Shown one piece after another: positions 1-7,316 of a DNA stretch of 30,421 nucleotides. Position numbers and translations under genes: made by a program. This DNA is from a virus, in the IMG/VR virus record IMGVR_UViG_3300012920_000162, positions 1 through 30,421 of that record; one strand, 5' to 3'. Every line of letters starts with the position of its first letter. Position 1 is the stretch's first letter. Under the pieces are notes generated by a model. That model made no database searches and was not told the origin of the DNA. It saw only the letters and a list, made by a program, of their open reading frames with translations.

Positions 1-303
1 AAAACAGTAGAAGAAGTAAATACTGATGAAGGTGTTATAGAGTTAGAATGGGAAGAGGTAAAAGAAATTTTCCAAATCAGAGCATCTCTGGTGGAAGTAG
101 AGTCCACTCTATCAGCATTTATGTTAAATTTTGAGAAAAGAAAAGCTGCTTTTCTTCATAGAGCTAGAGAGCTTGAAACAGCCATGTATTCGGCTGGCAA
201 TGCTCTCAGGAGTGAAAAAGAAGTAGACCCTAATAGCACTTACGAACTTAGACTTCCAGAAGCTTCTGGACAAAAAGCATATTTTGTCAGGAAAGATGAC
301 TAA
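1..303 (+). CDS. Hypothetical protein, 5' end cut by window edge
   Basis: The reading frame is open from base 1 to the TAA at 301-303, so the visible 100 codons are the C-terminal part of a gene that starts outside the window. A GTG at 91 lies inside the frame, but codons 1-30 are also open and protein-like (rich in Glu/Val, with a Trp), so I do not take 91 as the start. The visible part is charged and mostly helical, with a Leu/Met/Glu-rich stretch around codons 28-60, and ends in a Tyr/Leu/Arg segment that could be a beta strand. I recognise no domain. Its place ahead of the tail genes suggests a small phage protein of unknown role. Confidence 0.7.
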   Translation, partial: KTVEEVNTDEGVIELEWEEVKEIFQIRASLVEVESTLSAFMLNFEKRKAAFLHRARELETAMYSAGNALRSEKEVDPNSTYELRLPEASGQKAYFVRKDD

Positions 304-373
304 GTTATATGTTTGCCTTACTATTTATTTATACCTCGTCGTGACGTTATTATGATAGGGAGAGAGATAGGTA

Positions 374-586
374 ATGTATACTACAAGTGATATTGGAATT
401 GCAGCTTACTTACAGTTAAAAAAGTTTAAGCTGGTGGAATGTAAAAGATTGGACAGCGGAAAATTTCATTTCGTATTTGAAGACCCAGAATCTAGATGCT
501 CTTCGATATCCTTAGAATTTTTAGATTCTGAGTTTTGTAGTTTTGATAATAATGTTAGAAATTTAAAAAAGATATTATTCTCTTAG
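374..586 (+). CDS. Small DUF5659-like protein (70 aa)
   Basis: This 70-residue protein has the pattern I associate with DUF5659: an N-terminal Thr-Ser-Asp-Ile, an 'AAYLQLKKFKLV' helix, a Lys/Phe-rich strand ending 'FVFED', then a short C-terminal helix. DUF5659 proteins are small, common in environmental phages, and of unknown function. The ATG at 374 follows a purine-rich GGGAGAGAGATAG stretch that can serve as ribosome binding site. A weak promoter-like pair (TTTATA at 328-333, 17 bp, TATGAT at 351-356) lies upstream and overlaps a TATTTATT motif. The family name rests on pattern memory only. Confidence 0.6.
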   Translation: MYTTSDIGIAAYLQLKKFKLVECKRLDSGKFHFVFEDPESRCSSISLEFLDSEFCSFDNNVRNLKKILFS

Positions 587-732
587 GTCTTTACATATCT
601 ATTTATTACATACGTTCGTTATATTCATTTAATTGCTAATTTGATAATATTAATTTTTTCAAAAGTTTTATAATATATAATTTATTTTTATTTTCTTGTA
701 AATCTAAAACATATTATAGGAGGAAAATTAAT
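587..732 (+). promoter_or_regulatory. AT-rich leader and possible late promoter of the tail fibre gene
   Basis: This 146-base gap is very AT-rich and holds no convincing ORF. It contains TATTTATT at 600-607, a TATAAT at 669-674 with no -35 element at 17 bp, and a strong AGGAGG Shine-Dalgarno at 718-723 before the ATG at 733. T4 late promoters need only a TATAAATA-type -10 box, so the TATAATATA stretch could act that way. The leader may be about 50 bases long. The exact promoter is not fixed by the sequence. Confidence 0.35.
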
Positions 733-2601
733 ATGGCTAGAACAACAATTAACCCTACACAAATTAGTATTACAGGGTCTAATGCAAGTGCAATTGCGGA
801 AGGTAGCCTCTCGGCAACTCACGTCTTTATCGCACAGGCAGCAAGCACTTCAGCTGTACAGACAATTACAGCTGATGCTATGCAGAAGTACTTTTCTCAA
901 AATGACCTTTCAGCAGCAGGTGATGCATCACACAGAGTGATCTTGACTGCAGTCGGTGACGGCGATGATGACGTCGATCTTAAATTCGACTCTGGCATTT
1001 TGTATGACCCAACAGGTGATGGTACACTAACATTAACTGGTGACCTTGCAGTAGGTGACGATGTCACCTTAAGTTCAGAATCAGCAGTTCTTACACTTGG
1101 ATCTAGTGCTGGTGGCGCACAATCATCACTCACTCACATATCTGGTGCCTTCGGCGCGCACGGTGTTCGATTGAATAGCTCAAGACAACTACAGTTCGGT
1201 GATGCCGGAACATATGTCCATCAGTCTTCAGACGCAGCACTCGCTGTTGTTTCAGATGGAACAGTAACAGTTGATGCAGCTACCGATATCATTCTCGATG
1301 CTGGTGGCGCAAACGTCACAATAAAAGACGATTCCACAACTACATTAGATATTGTTTCTAATGGTGCAACATCCGTTACATTAGATGCTCCTGGTGACAT
1401 TATTCTTGATGCTGACGGCGCAAACGTTACAATAAAAGATGATGGTACAACCACATTAGATATTGTTTCTAATGGTACAACTGATGTACTTTTCGATGCA
1501 CCTGGTGACATTCGTCTCGACGCAGGTGGTTTTGACATTAAGCTTGAAGCTGCCGGAACAGAGTTCGGTCGTCTTTCAGATGATACTTCTAGTAACTTTG
1601 CCATTTTCTCAGCAGTGCAAGATAAGGACATGGTATTCAAGGGTAACGACGGTGGTTCAACCATCACAGCGCTTACACTTGATATGTCTAACGCTGGTCG
1701 TGCAACATTTAATGAAAATGTAGTAGTAACCGGTGACCTTACTGTTAATGGTACCACCACAACAGTAAACAGCACAACTTTGACAGTAGACGATACTATT
1801 ATCGTTCTCGGTCAGGGTAATGATATTGGAGCAGGCTCCACAAAGGACTTGGGTATACTTCTTGAAAGATCAAGTTCTGTAGGTGACAAGAATGTTGCAT
1901 TTTTCTGGGATGAATCAGAAGATTACTTCCAGCTTATGCAGGATATTAGTGAAATGGGTGGAGGCGACAACATTGATGTTTCTTCTGCTGCTTACGCTGA
2001 GCTTCGACTTGGTGCTCAGGTAAACTCTGGTTCCATTCTGCCGATTGCTGATGACTCACATGACCTTGGTTCATCTTCTAAGCAGTGGAAGGACCTTTAC
2101 GTCGATGGTAAGGCTTACATCGATGCTATCGAATTCGACGGTACAGATATTACATCGACTGCTGCAGAGATCAACGTTCTTGATGGTTATGCAGAAGAAG
2201 TATTCGTACAGACAGCTGACTTCATTGTTTTCGCTGACGCCGACGCAAGCACTGGTAACCACGACTTACGACGTGAGTCGACATCTGACTTCCTTACAGC
2301 TGTAGCTGGTGATGGTTTGTCTGTAGTTGCAAGTCAGCTTAAGGTAGACTTGCAGGCTTATGAGCAAATTTTTAACTCTGCTTCACTAACAAGTGGTAAA
2401 ATTGGCACAACAACGATCGGAGCTGGTTCTATGCTTGCGAACTCATTTGAAGTATATCTCAATGGTATGCTCCAGATCGCTTCTGGCTCTTTGAGCGGCG
2501 CTGTTCAAGGTGGTGACTATAAGCTTGAGGACTCTACACTCACCATGACAGACGCTTTAGATTCTGACGACGTTCTTGTTGTTAAGTATCTACAGAAATA
2601 A
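733..2601 (+). CDS. Repeat-containing tail fibre / virion structural protein
   Basis: The 622-residue protein is low in Cys and rich in Gly, Asp, Thr and Ser, like the fibre proteins of marine T4-like phages. After an N-terminal segment (residues 1-60) come beta-rich repeats. Residues 185-221 and 222-258 are near-identical 37-residue units ('DIILDA', 'NVTIKDD', 'TTTLDIVSNG'), followed by a partial third. A 'VVVTGDLTVNGTTTTVNS' stretch near residue 330, a 'DLGSSSKQWKDLYVDG' motif, a 'STAAEINVLDG' motif and a C-terminal 'VYLNGMLQ' to 'DSDDVLVVKY' segment are all recurrent in phage fibre proteins of this type. It probably forms a trimeric beta fibre that contacts the host. A strong AGGAGG precedes the start and an intrinsic terminator follows, making it a single-gene unit likely to be highly expressed. 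Confidence 0.8.
   Translation: MARTTINPTQISITGSNASAIAEGSLSATHVFIAQAASTSAVQTITADAMQKYFSQNDLSAAGDASHRVILTAVGDGDDDVDLKFDSGILYDPTGDGTLTLTGDLAVGDDVTLSSESAVLTLGSSAGGAQSSLTHISGAFGAHGVRLNSSRQLQFGDAGTYVHQSSDAALAVVSDGTVTVDAATDIILDAGGANVTIKDDSTTTLDIVSNGATSVTLDAPGDIILDADGANVTIKDDGTTTLDIVSNGTTDVLFDAPGDIRLDAGGFDIKLEAAGTEFGRLSDDTSSNFAIFSAVQDKDMVFKGNDGGSTITALTLDMSNAGRATFNENVVVTGDLTVNGTTTTVNSTTLTVDDTIIVLGQGNDIGAGSTKDLGILLERSSSVGDKNVAFFWDESEDYFQLMQDISEMGGGDNIDVSSAAYAELRLGAQVNSGSILPIADDSHDLGSSSKQWKDLYVDGKAYIDAIEFDGTDITSTAAEINVLDGYAEEVFVQTADFIVFADADASTGNHDLRRESTSDFLTAVAGDGLSVVASQLKVDLQAYEQIFNSASLTSGKIGTTTIGAGSMLANSFEVYLNGMLQIASGSLSGAVQGGDYKLEDSTLTMTDALDSDDVLVVKYLQK
1285..1542 (+). repeat. 37-residue (111-nt) tandem repeat in the fibre gene
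   Basis: Unit 1 spans 1285-1395, unit 2 spans 1396-1506, and a partial third begins at 1507. The protein repeats are almost identical ('NVTIKDD', 'TTTLDIVSNG', 'DAPGDI'), while the DNA differs mainly at third codon positions (for example GTCACA versus GTTACA). The repeat is therefore kept by protein selection and is not a recent DNA duplication. Confidence 0.85.
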
Positions 2602-2626
2602 TATAGCCTACCCATAACATCCTACC

Positions 2627-2655
2627 AAAAGCCCAGTTTTTACTGGGCTTTTTCT
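2627..2655 (+). terminator. Intrinsic terminator after the fibre gene
   Basis: GCCCAGT (2631-2637) pairs perfectly with ACTGGGC (2642-2648) around a TTTT loop. The stem is flanked by AAAA before and a T-run after. This is a classic Rho-independent terminator 25 bases past the fibre stop codon. The flanking A/T runs could extend the stem to about 11 bp. Confidence 0.93.
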
Positions 2656-2748
2656 TTTGTGCAGTTTTCTTTATTCCTTTGGAAACCGGAAAAACTAGTT
2701 ATTAAAGTAAAATAATATTTATTTTTGTTTCTTCAAGGAGAATTTAAC

Positions 2749-5595
2749 ATGGCAGCAAGAAAATTTAAGTTTGTATCACCCGGAGTGTTCTTAAAAGAGA
2801 TTGACAACTCTCAGCTCCCCAAACTACCTGGTCCCATAGGTCCAGTAATAATTGGTAGAACCCGTAAGGGCCCTGCACTTAACCCAGTAAAGGTCGACTC
2901 TTACGCAGATTTTGTGGAAATGTTTGGTGAGGCAATTCCGGGCAATGAGGGTGAAGATGTTTGGAGAGACGGCAACGGCCTTCTAGCGCCAGCATACGCA
3001 AATTATGCAGCAAAGGCTTATTTTGCAGCAGATATAGAATCTCCAGTTACTATGATTCGATTACTCGGGGCTAAGGGCGATAACGCCTCCTCCGCGGATA
3101 CCGCAGTCCCAGGGTGGGCTACAAATAAAGCATTTGCACTTGTTGTGTACCCAAAAGGCACAATTGACGCTGCCCAACACCAAGTTGCGGGCATTTTTTA
3201 TTTTCCAGGATCGTCTACAAACATTCACCTTGCCGGCAAGAATCCATCTGGTGGAGATGTCGCAGAATCCGCCGCAGGAGAAGTTGTGGTAACAGATGCC
3301 GATGGTAATTTTAACATAATAATTAAAGACTCTGGTGCTTCTGAATCTGTCCTTGTTAACTTTGTAAAGGGAAGCAAGAGTTATATTCGTGATGTTGTAA
3401 ACACTAACCCAGTTGCAACAAATGCCGGCACAGATGGCATCGCGTACACTACCGCTGGTAGTTTGTCAGACAAGTATTGGCTCGGAGAGACATTCGATGA
3501 ACTAGTTCCTACATTTACTGGAGCTAATCTTAATGGCTATCTTTTACAATTGACAGATAGTACAACTTACGGCTTTTCTGACAGGACACATGAAGCAACA
3601 GCGGCCCGATCTGGCTGGGTAATTCACCAACGTCAAGGCGCTGTAGAAAATTATGACACCAAAAAGCTAGAAAAGCTATTTAGAGTCATTGCCTTAACAG
3701 AAGGAGAATATGCATCAAAGAACATAGTAGTCTCAGTGGAAGATATAAGGATCCCACAAGAAGGCGCGACGGACCCATATGGATCCTTCTCTGTGGTAGT
3801 TAGAAAAGTATATGGTACAGACCTAGAGGTAGTAGAATCATTTACAGGCTGTAACTTAAACCCCAACTCAGAGAATTATGTTGCAAGACAGGTTGGTGAT
3901 CAATATTTTAAGTGGTCAAAAACTGAAAAGAGAAATAAAGTTTATGGAAATTATGTAAATAGATCTCGCTACATTAGAGTAGAAATGCACTCTAATGTTG
4001 ATAACGGTAGTGTAGATCCTTCAAAGGTGCCATTTGGATTCCTCGGCCCCATTGTGCCCATCGATGTGACCACCGGAGCAGCTAATACATCAGGAAATGG
4101 AGCAACTATCGGTAGTGATTCTAAGTTTATTAAATCAGGGCAATCTATTAAAACAACCGAAGCAGGAAATAGTACTAAAACTGCCACTGTCGCCTGGCCG
4201 AAGCTAAAAACAACAATTTCAGGCTCAATTAAGGGTGACGATTACTTTGGCGCAGCGGTGTACAAGGTTACTGATGGTGGAGATCTTACCAGCGAGTTAG
4301 ATAGAGGCATGATAGATTATATCCGCGCTCTACCCAGTGGTTATAGCAACGCATCTTATAAAGCCGGTGAAACAGGTAACGACACTAATTATGCTTTTAC
4401 GTTTAGTTTAGATGAAATAGTTGTTCAAGGAGAAAACTTAGACACGCCAAGAACCGCAAATGTACAAAAGGTGTTCTTTAAGTCCGGGTCGGGCGCTCAG
4501 AAGACCGGTGATGAAGCTAGTTACACGGGCGCAGTATCCTCAGCCTCAAATCTTTTAGAATTGGGTTTTGATAAGTTTCAAATGCCACTAGTGGGAGGTT
4601 TTGATGGCGTAGACATAACGGAAGCAGATCCTTTTGCAAATAGAGTTCTTAAGGCAGAGAAAAGCACAGCAGGTAACTATGCTTTTGCAACTGTCGACAG
4701 AGCAATTGAGTTGATTAGAGATCCAGAAGCAATAGAACACAATATTGCTACAATACCCGGTCTTACAGAAAGAACCTTAATTCGAAAACTGATTGAGACA
4801 TGTGAATCAAGAGCTGATTCTTTGGCCATTGTGGATCTGCCAGATATTTATCTACCACCGCATGAGAAGAAATGTAAGTATTTCGACGAACGTTTAGGCA
4901 CAAACCCCGATGAAGCAGCGAAAGAACTTAAGAAAGAGCAGCTTAACTCTTCTTACGGAGCCGCTTATTATCCGTGGGTAAAGATTAGAGATACAGAAAA
5001 TTCTAGAGACCTTTGGGTGCCGCCTTCTGTTGTTGCATTGGGCGTAATGGCTTACACAGAGCAGAGAGATGAAGTTTGGTTTGCGCCAGCAGGATTTAAC
5101 CGCGGTGGTCTTAATGAAGGCAACGCTGGGGTGCCGGTCTTGCAGGTTTCTGAGCAACTTCTTTCTAAGCAGAGAGATACTCTATATGAAGCAAACATTA
5201 ACCCAATTGCTTCATTCGTAACAGAAGGGTTGGTTATTTTCGGCCAGAAGACACTCCAGTCAACACCTTCTGCTTTGGATAGAATTAATGTACGTAGATT
5301 GCTTATTTTTGTAAAGAAGGAGATTTCTAGAATCGCTTCAGGTCTTCTTTTTGATCAGAATATTCCAGCTACGTGGAACAGATTTTTGGGTCAGGTTAAC
5401 CCATTCTTGCAAAGTGTTCAAACACGTCTTGGTCTTTCTGACTTCAAGGTAATTCTGGATAATACTACAACTACTCCAGACCTTGTAGACAGAAACGTTA
5501 TGTATGCTAAGATCTTCTTGAAGCCAGCAAGAGCGATTGAGTTTATTGCAGTTGATTTTGTTATAACAAATACAGGTGCTTCTTTTGACGATTAG
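2749..5595 (+). CDS. 18: Tail sheath protein (T4 gp18-like), enlarged
   Basis: This is the contractile tail sheath subunit. The N-terminus ('FVSPGVFLKEID' then 'GPVIIGRTRKGP') and the C-terminus ('RINVRRLLIFVKKEI', 'NRFLGQVNPFLQSV', then a 'FLKPARAIEFIAVDFVI' ending) are the conserved ends of the gp18/phage sheath family; the C-terminal part makes the inner contractile core. I chose ATG 2749 because AAGGAG sits 8 bases upstream; an in-frame start at 2725 would bypass it. The product is 948 residues against 659 for T4 gp18. The extra length lies in the middle (about residues 130-620), which corresponds to the surface-exposed domains. The gene is followed after 48 bases by the tail tube gene, the usual 18-19 order. 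Confidence 0.95.
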   Translation: MAARKFKFVSPGVFLKEIDNSQLPKLPGPIGPVIIGRTRKGPALNPVKVDSYADFVEMFGEAIPGNEGEDVWRDGNGLLAPAYANYAAKAYFAADIESPVTMIRLLGAKGDNASSADTAVPGWATNKAFALVVYPKGTIDAAQHQVAGIFYFPGSSTNIHLAGKNPSGGDVAESAAGEVVVTDADGNFNIIIKDSGASESVLVNFVKGSKSYIRDVVNTNPVATNAGTDGIAYTTAGSLSDKYWLGETFDELVPTFTGANLNGYLLQLTDSTTYGFSDRTHEATAARSGWVIHQRQGAVENYDTKKLEKLFRVIALTEGEYASKNIVVSVEDIRIPQEGATDPYGSFSVVVRKVYGTDLEVVESFTGCNLNPNSENYVARQVGDQYFKWSKTEKRNKVYGNYVNRSRYIRVEMHSNVDNGSVDPSKVPFGFLGPIVPIDVTTGAANTSGNGATIGSDSKFIKSGQSIKTTEAGNSTKTATVAWPKLKTTISGSIKGDDYFGAAVYKVTDGGDLTSELDRGMIDYIRALPSGYSNASYKAGETGNDTNYAFTFSLDEIVVQGENLDTPRTANVQKVFFKSGSGAQKTGDEASYTGAVSSASNLLELGFDKFQMPLVGGFDGVDITEADPFANRVLKAEKSTAGNYAFATVDRAIELIRDPEAIEHNIATIPGLTERTLIRKLIETCESRADSLAIVDLPDIYLPPHEKKCKYFDERLGTNPDEAAKELKKEQLNSSYGAAYYPWVKIRDTENSRDLWVPPSVVALGVMAYTEQRDEVWFAPAGFNRGGLNEGNAGVPVLQVSEQLLSKQRDTLYEANINPIASFVTEGLVIFGQKTLQSTPSALDRINVRRLLIFVKKEISRIASGLLFDQNIPATWNRFLGQVNPFLQSVQTRLGLSDFKVILDNTTTTPDLVDRNVMYAKIFLKPARAIEFIAVDFVITNTGASFDD

Positions 5596-5602
5596 GTTAA
5601 AA

Positions 5603-5626
5603 AAGTATAAAAGATGATATATACTT
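5603..5626 (+). other. AT-rich hairpin between sheath and tube genes
   Basis: AAGTATA (5603-5609) pairs with TATACTT (5620-5626) around a 10-base loop, just before the AGGAG of the tube gene. It has too little GC and no T-run for an intrinsic terminator. It could be an RNA-processing or translation-modulating hairpin, or chance in AT-rich DNA. Confidence 0.3.
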
Positions 5627-5643
5627 ATAGGAGATATTAAATA

Positions 5644-6225
5644 ATGAGTTTTTGGAACCAAGCAAGTGTAGAGCCTAAACGACAGTTTCGTTGGCTACTT
5701 TATATAGCGGGTATGCCGCAATGGATTGTGAAGGATGTTAAAAAGCCTAGCTTTAATGTAACAAATACTTCACATGATTTTTTGAACTACAAGTTTCACT
5801 ATCCGGGCCGAGTTGATTGGCAAGATATTTCAGTGACAATTGTAGACCCAGTTCAGCCCGACTCTGCTGCAAGCTTGGTTGCGATACTTGAGAGCGCTGG
5901 TTATGTGTTGCCAAATGAATACACATCACAAGCAAATAAGCCTAGGACAATTTCTAAGAAAGCTATGGTTGAATCCCTTGGAGGTCAAATTCACCTTGAG
6001 ATGTTCAGTGCTAACACTGGAGCAACAGTAGAAAATGTGCTAGAAAGATGGACCATAAATAATCCTATAATTACTAGTGTAGATTTTGGTCAGCTTTCCT
6101 ACAGCAACGACGAATTAGTTAATATCAGTATAGGACTTAAATATGACTGGGCCACTTTGGAATTACCAGAGCGGGTACCCGGTAAAGTCTGGACTCTTAA
6201 TCCGAGTACAGAAACAGTAGAATAA
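5644..6225 (+). CDS. 19: Tail tube protein (T4 gp19-like)
   Basis: The 193-residue product is the inner tail tube subunit, through which DNA passes and around which the sheath packs. Its size (T4 gp19 is 163 residues), the 'QFRWLLYIAG' N-terminal strand, the 'KFHYPGRVDWQDISVTIVDP' strand pair and the 'ERWTINNPIITSVDFGQLSYSNDELVNISIGLKYDWA' C-terminal half, quoted here only as landmarks spread over residues 15-175, fit the gp19 family well. ATG 5644 has AGGAG 10 bases upstream. Position directly after the sheath gene supports the call. Confidence 0.94.
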   Translation: MSFWNQASVEPKRQFRWLLYIAGMPQWIVKDVKKPSFNVTNTSHDFLNYKFHYPGRVDWQDISVTIVDPVQPDSAASLVAILESAGYVLPNEYTSQANKPRTISKKAMVESLGGQIHLEMFSANTGATVENVLERWTINNPIITSVDFGQLSYSNDELVNISIGLKYDWATLELPERVPGKVWTLNPSTETVE

Positions 6226-6240
6226 AGAAAAGAGGAATAA

Positions 6241-7098
6241 ATGTCAAGAAATTCTAGAAGAAGAACTTCTACTAGTCAAGAAGTGGTGGCACCTCAAACC
6301 ACCGCACCAAAAACACTCAACCGTGAAAACCCTTTTGGTATCAGCTTTGTGGTGCCAACTGAGGTTGTCCGCCTGCCTTCTGGCGGATCTTTTTACGAAG
6401 AAAGCAGTACGATATTTGGAAAAGAAACTTTAGAAATAAAGCAAATGACTGCGAAAGAAGAAGAGATATTAGCTAATTTATCTTTTATTGAAGATGGATC
6501 AATGTTGGACCGACTCCTGTCAAGTATTCTTGTGGACACTAGTATCAACCCAGAAGAATTATTACAAGGTGACAGAGAGGCCTTAATATATACAGCACGA
6601 AGAATATCTTATGGTCCTGAATATGGTGTAAAGCAATTCTGTCAAAATTGCGAAACAGAGGCTATTTTTGTTTACGATCTATCAAAGTGTTCTATTAAAG
6701 ATGAAGAACTAGAGGGCGTTACAAGAGATGATGATGGTTTATATAGCTTTGTATTACCGCAATCATCGATTAGAGTAACAATAAGACCCCTTTCAAAAGA
6801 GGATCAAGCTTATCTCGACGATCAAGAGGAAAGAGCAAAGAAGCTAAATATTAAAAATTCAAAAACTATAAACTTTCTTAAAAGTGCAGTTGTTCAAGCA
6901 AATGGCATTAGTGATCAAGAAATGTTAAACAAGCTTTTTGACGTTTTACCAATATTAGATATCAGAAAAATAAAGAAAATTAGTAACTCTATCATACCCA
7001 CTGTTGATACAAAACAAGAGGTGGCGTGTGGCAACTGTGGTCATGTTGCCGAAAGAGAGGTGCCCTTCTCGTTGGGCTTCTTTTGGCCTGAACTCTGA
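6241..7098 (+). CDS. 26: Baseplate protein, T4 gp26-like
   Basis: The 285-residue protein matches the T4 baseplate family represented by gp26: 'LPSGGSFY' near residue 45, 'EIKQMTAKEEEIL' around 65-77, 'MLDRLLSSI', 'DREALIYTARRISYGPEYG' around 111-129, and a C-terminal 'FFWPEL'. Two CxxC pairs, C134/C137 and C263/C266, look like a split four-Cys zinc site. It is expected to act in baseplate hub assembly. The start at 6241 follows AAAGAGG. The frame ends at a TGA directly after a CTC codon, and a continuation in the +1 frame looks like the natural C-terminus (see the 7043-7273 entry), so the mature product may be 343 residues. Confidence 0.8.
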   Translation: MSRNSRRRTSTSQEVVAPQTTAPKTLNRENPFGISFVVPTEVVRLPSGGSFYEESSTIFGKETLEIKQMTAKEEEILANLSFIEDGSMLDRLLSSILVDTSINPEELLQGDREALIYTARRISYGPEYGVKQFCQNCETEAIFVYDLSKCSIKDEELEGVTRDDDGLYSFVLPQSSIRVTIRPLSKEDQAYLDDQEERAKKLNIKNSKTINFLKSAVVQANGISDQEMLNKLFDVLPILDIRKIKKISNSIIPTVDTKQEVACGNCGHVAEREVPFSLGFFWPEL

Positions 7099-7273
7099 AT
7101 ATATAAAAGAAGTTACATACGAAGAAATTATTTTTTTGCAACACTATGGTAAATTTACCTTCACTGAGGCATATAACCTACCAATTGGCCTCAGATCATG
7201 GTTTGTTAAGAAAAATTTTGATATCATTGAACAAAGAAAAGAACAACAATCCAAAGAAAATAAAAGTCGCTAA
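7043..7273 (+). CDS. +1-frame extension of the gp26-like gene, or small tail-assembly ORF
   Basis: Frame +1 relative to the gp26-like gene stays open across its stop and encodes 'EYIKEVTYEEIIFLQHYGKF', then 'TEAYNLPIGLRSWFVKKNFD' and a charged tail. The Tyr-Gly...EAYNLP..LR.WF pattern resembles tail-assembly chaperone-type segments. I see no good independent start: ATG 7043 lacks a Shine-Dalgarno and would add about 18 codons that just overlap the gp26-like gene, and the TTG at 7004 is no better. A +1 slip at CTC-TGA (7093-7098) would join the frames seamlessly into a 343-residue protein. Alternatives are termination-reinitiation, a real inactivating frameshift, or a sequencing error. The coordinates follow the first ATG; the part I trust as protein is 7097-7273. 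Confidence 0.55.
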   Translation: MLPKERCPSRWASFGLNSEYIKEVTYEEIIFLQHYGKFTFTEAYNLPIGLRSWFVKKNFDIIEQRKEQQSKENKSR

Positions 7274-7316
7274 TATTTACTAGTAGTATTTATTCTATTC
7301 ATAGAGAGGTTTTCAA

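Noticed and set aside
1221-1775. 184-codon open frame on the minus strand
   Set aside because: It is the antisense shadow of the fibre repeats; it has no ribosome binding site and the Asp/Gly/Thr-rich sense codons leave the antisense open.
2725-2748. Upstream extension of the sheath gene
   Set aside because: AAGGAG directly precedes ATG 2749 and the conserved N-terminus begins there.
5603-5626. Intrinsic terminator between sheath and tube
   Set aside because: The stem is nearly all A/T and no T-run follows; tail tube expression would need readthrough.
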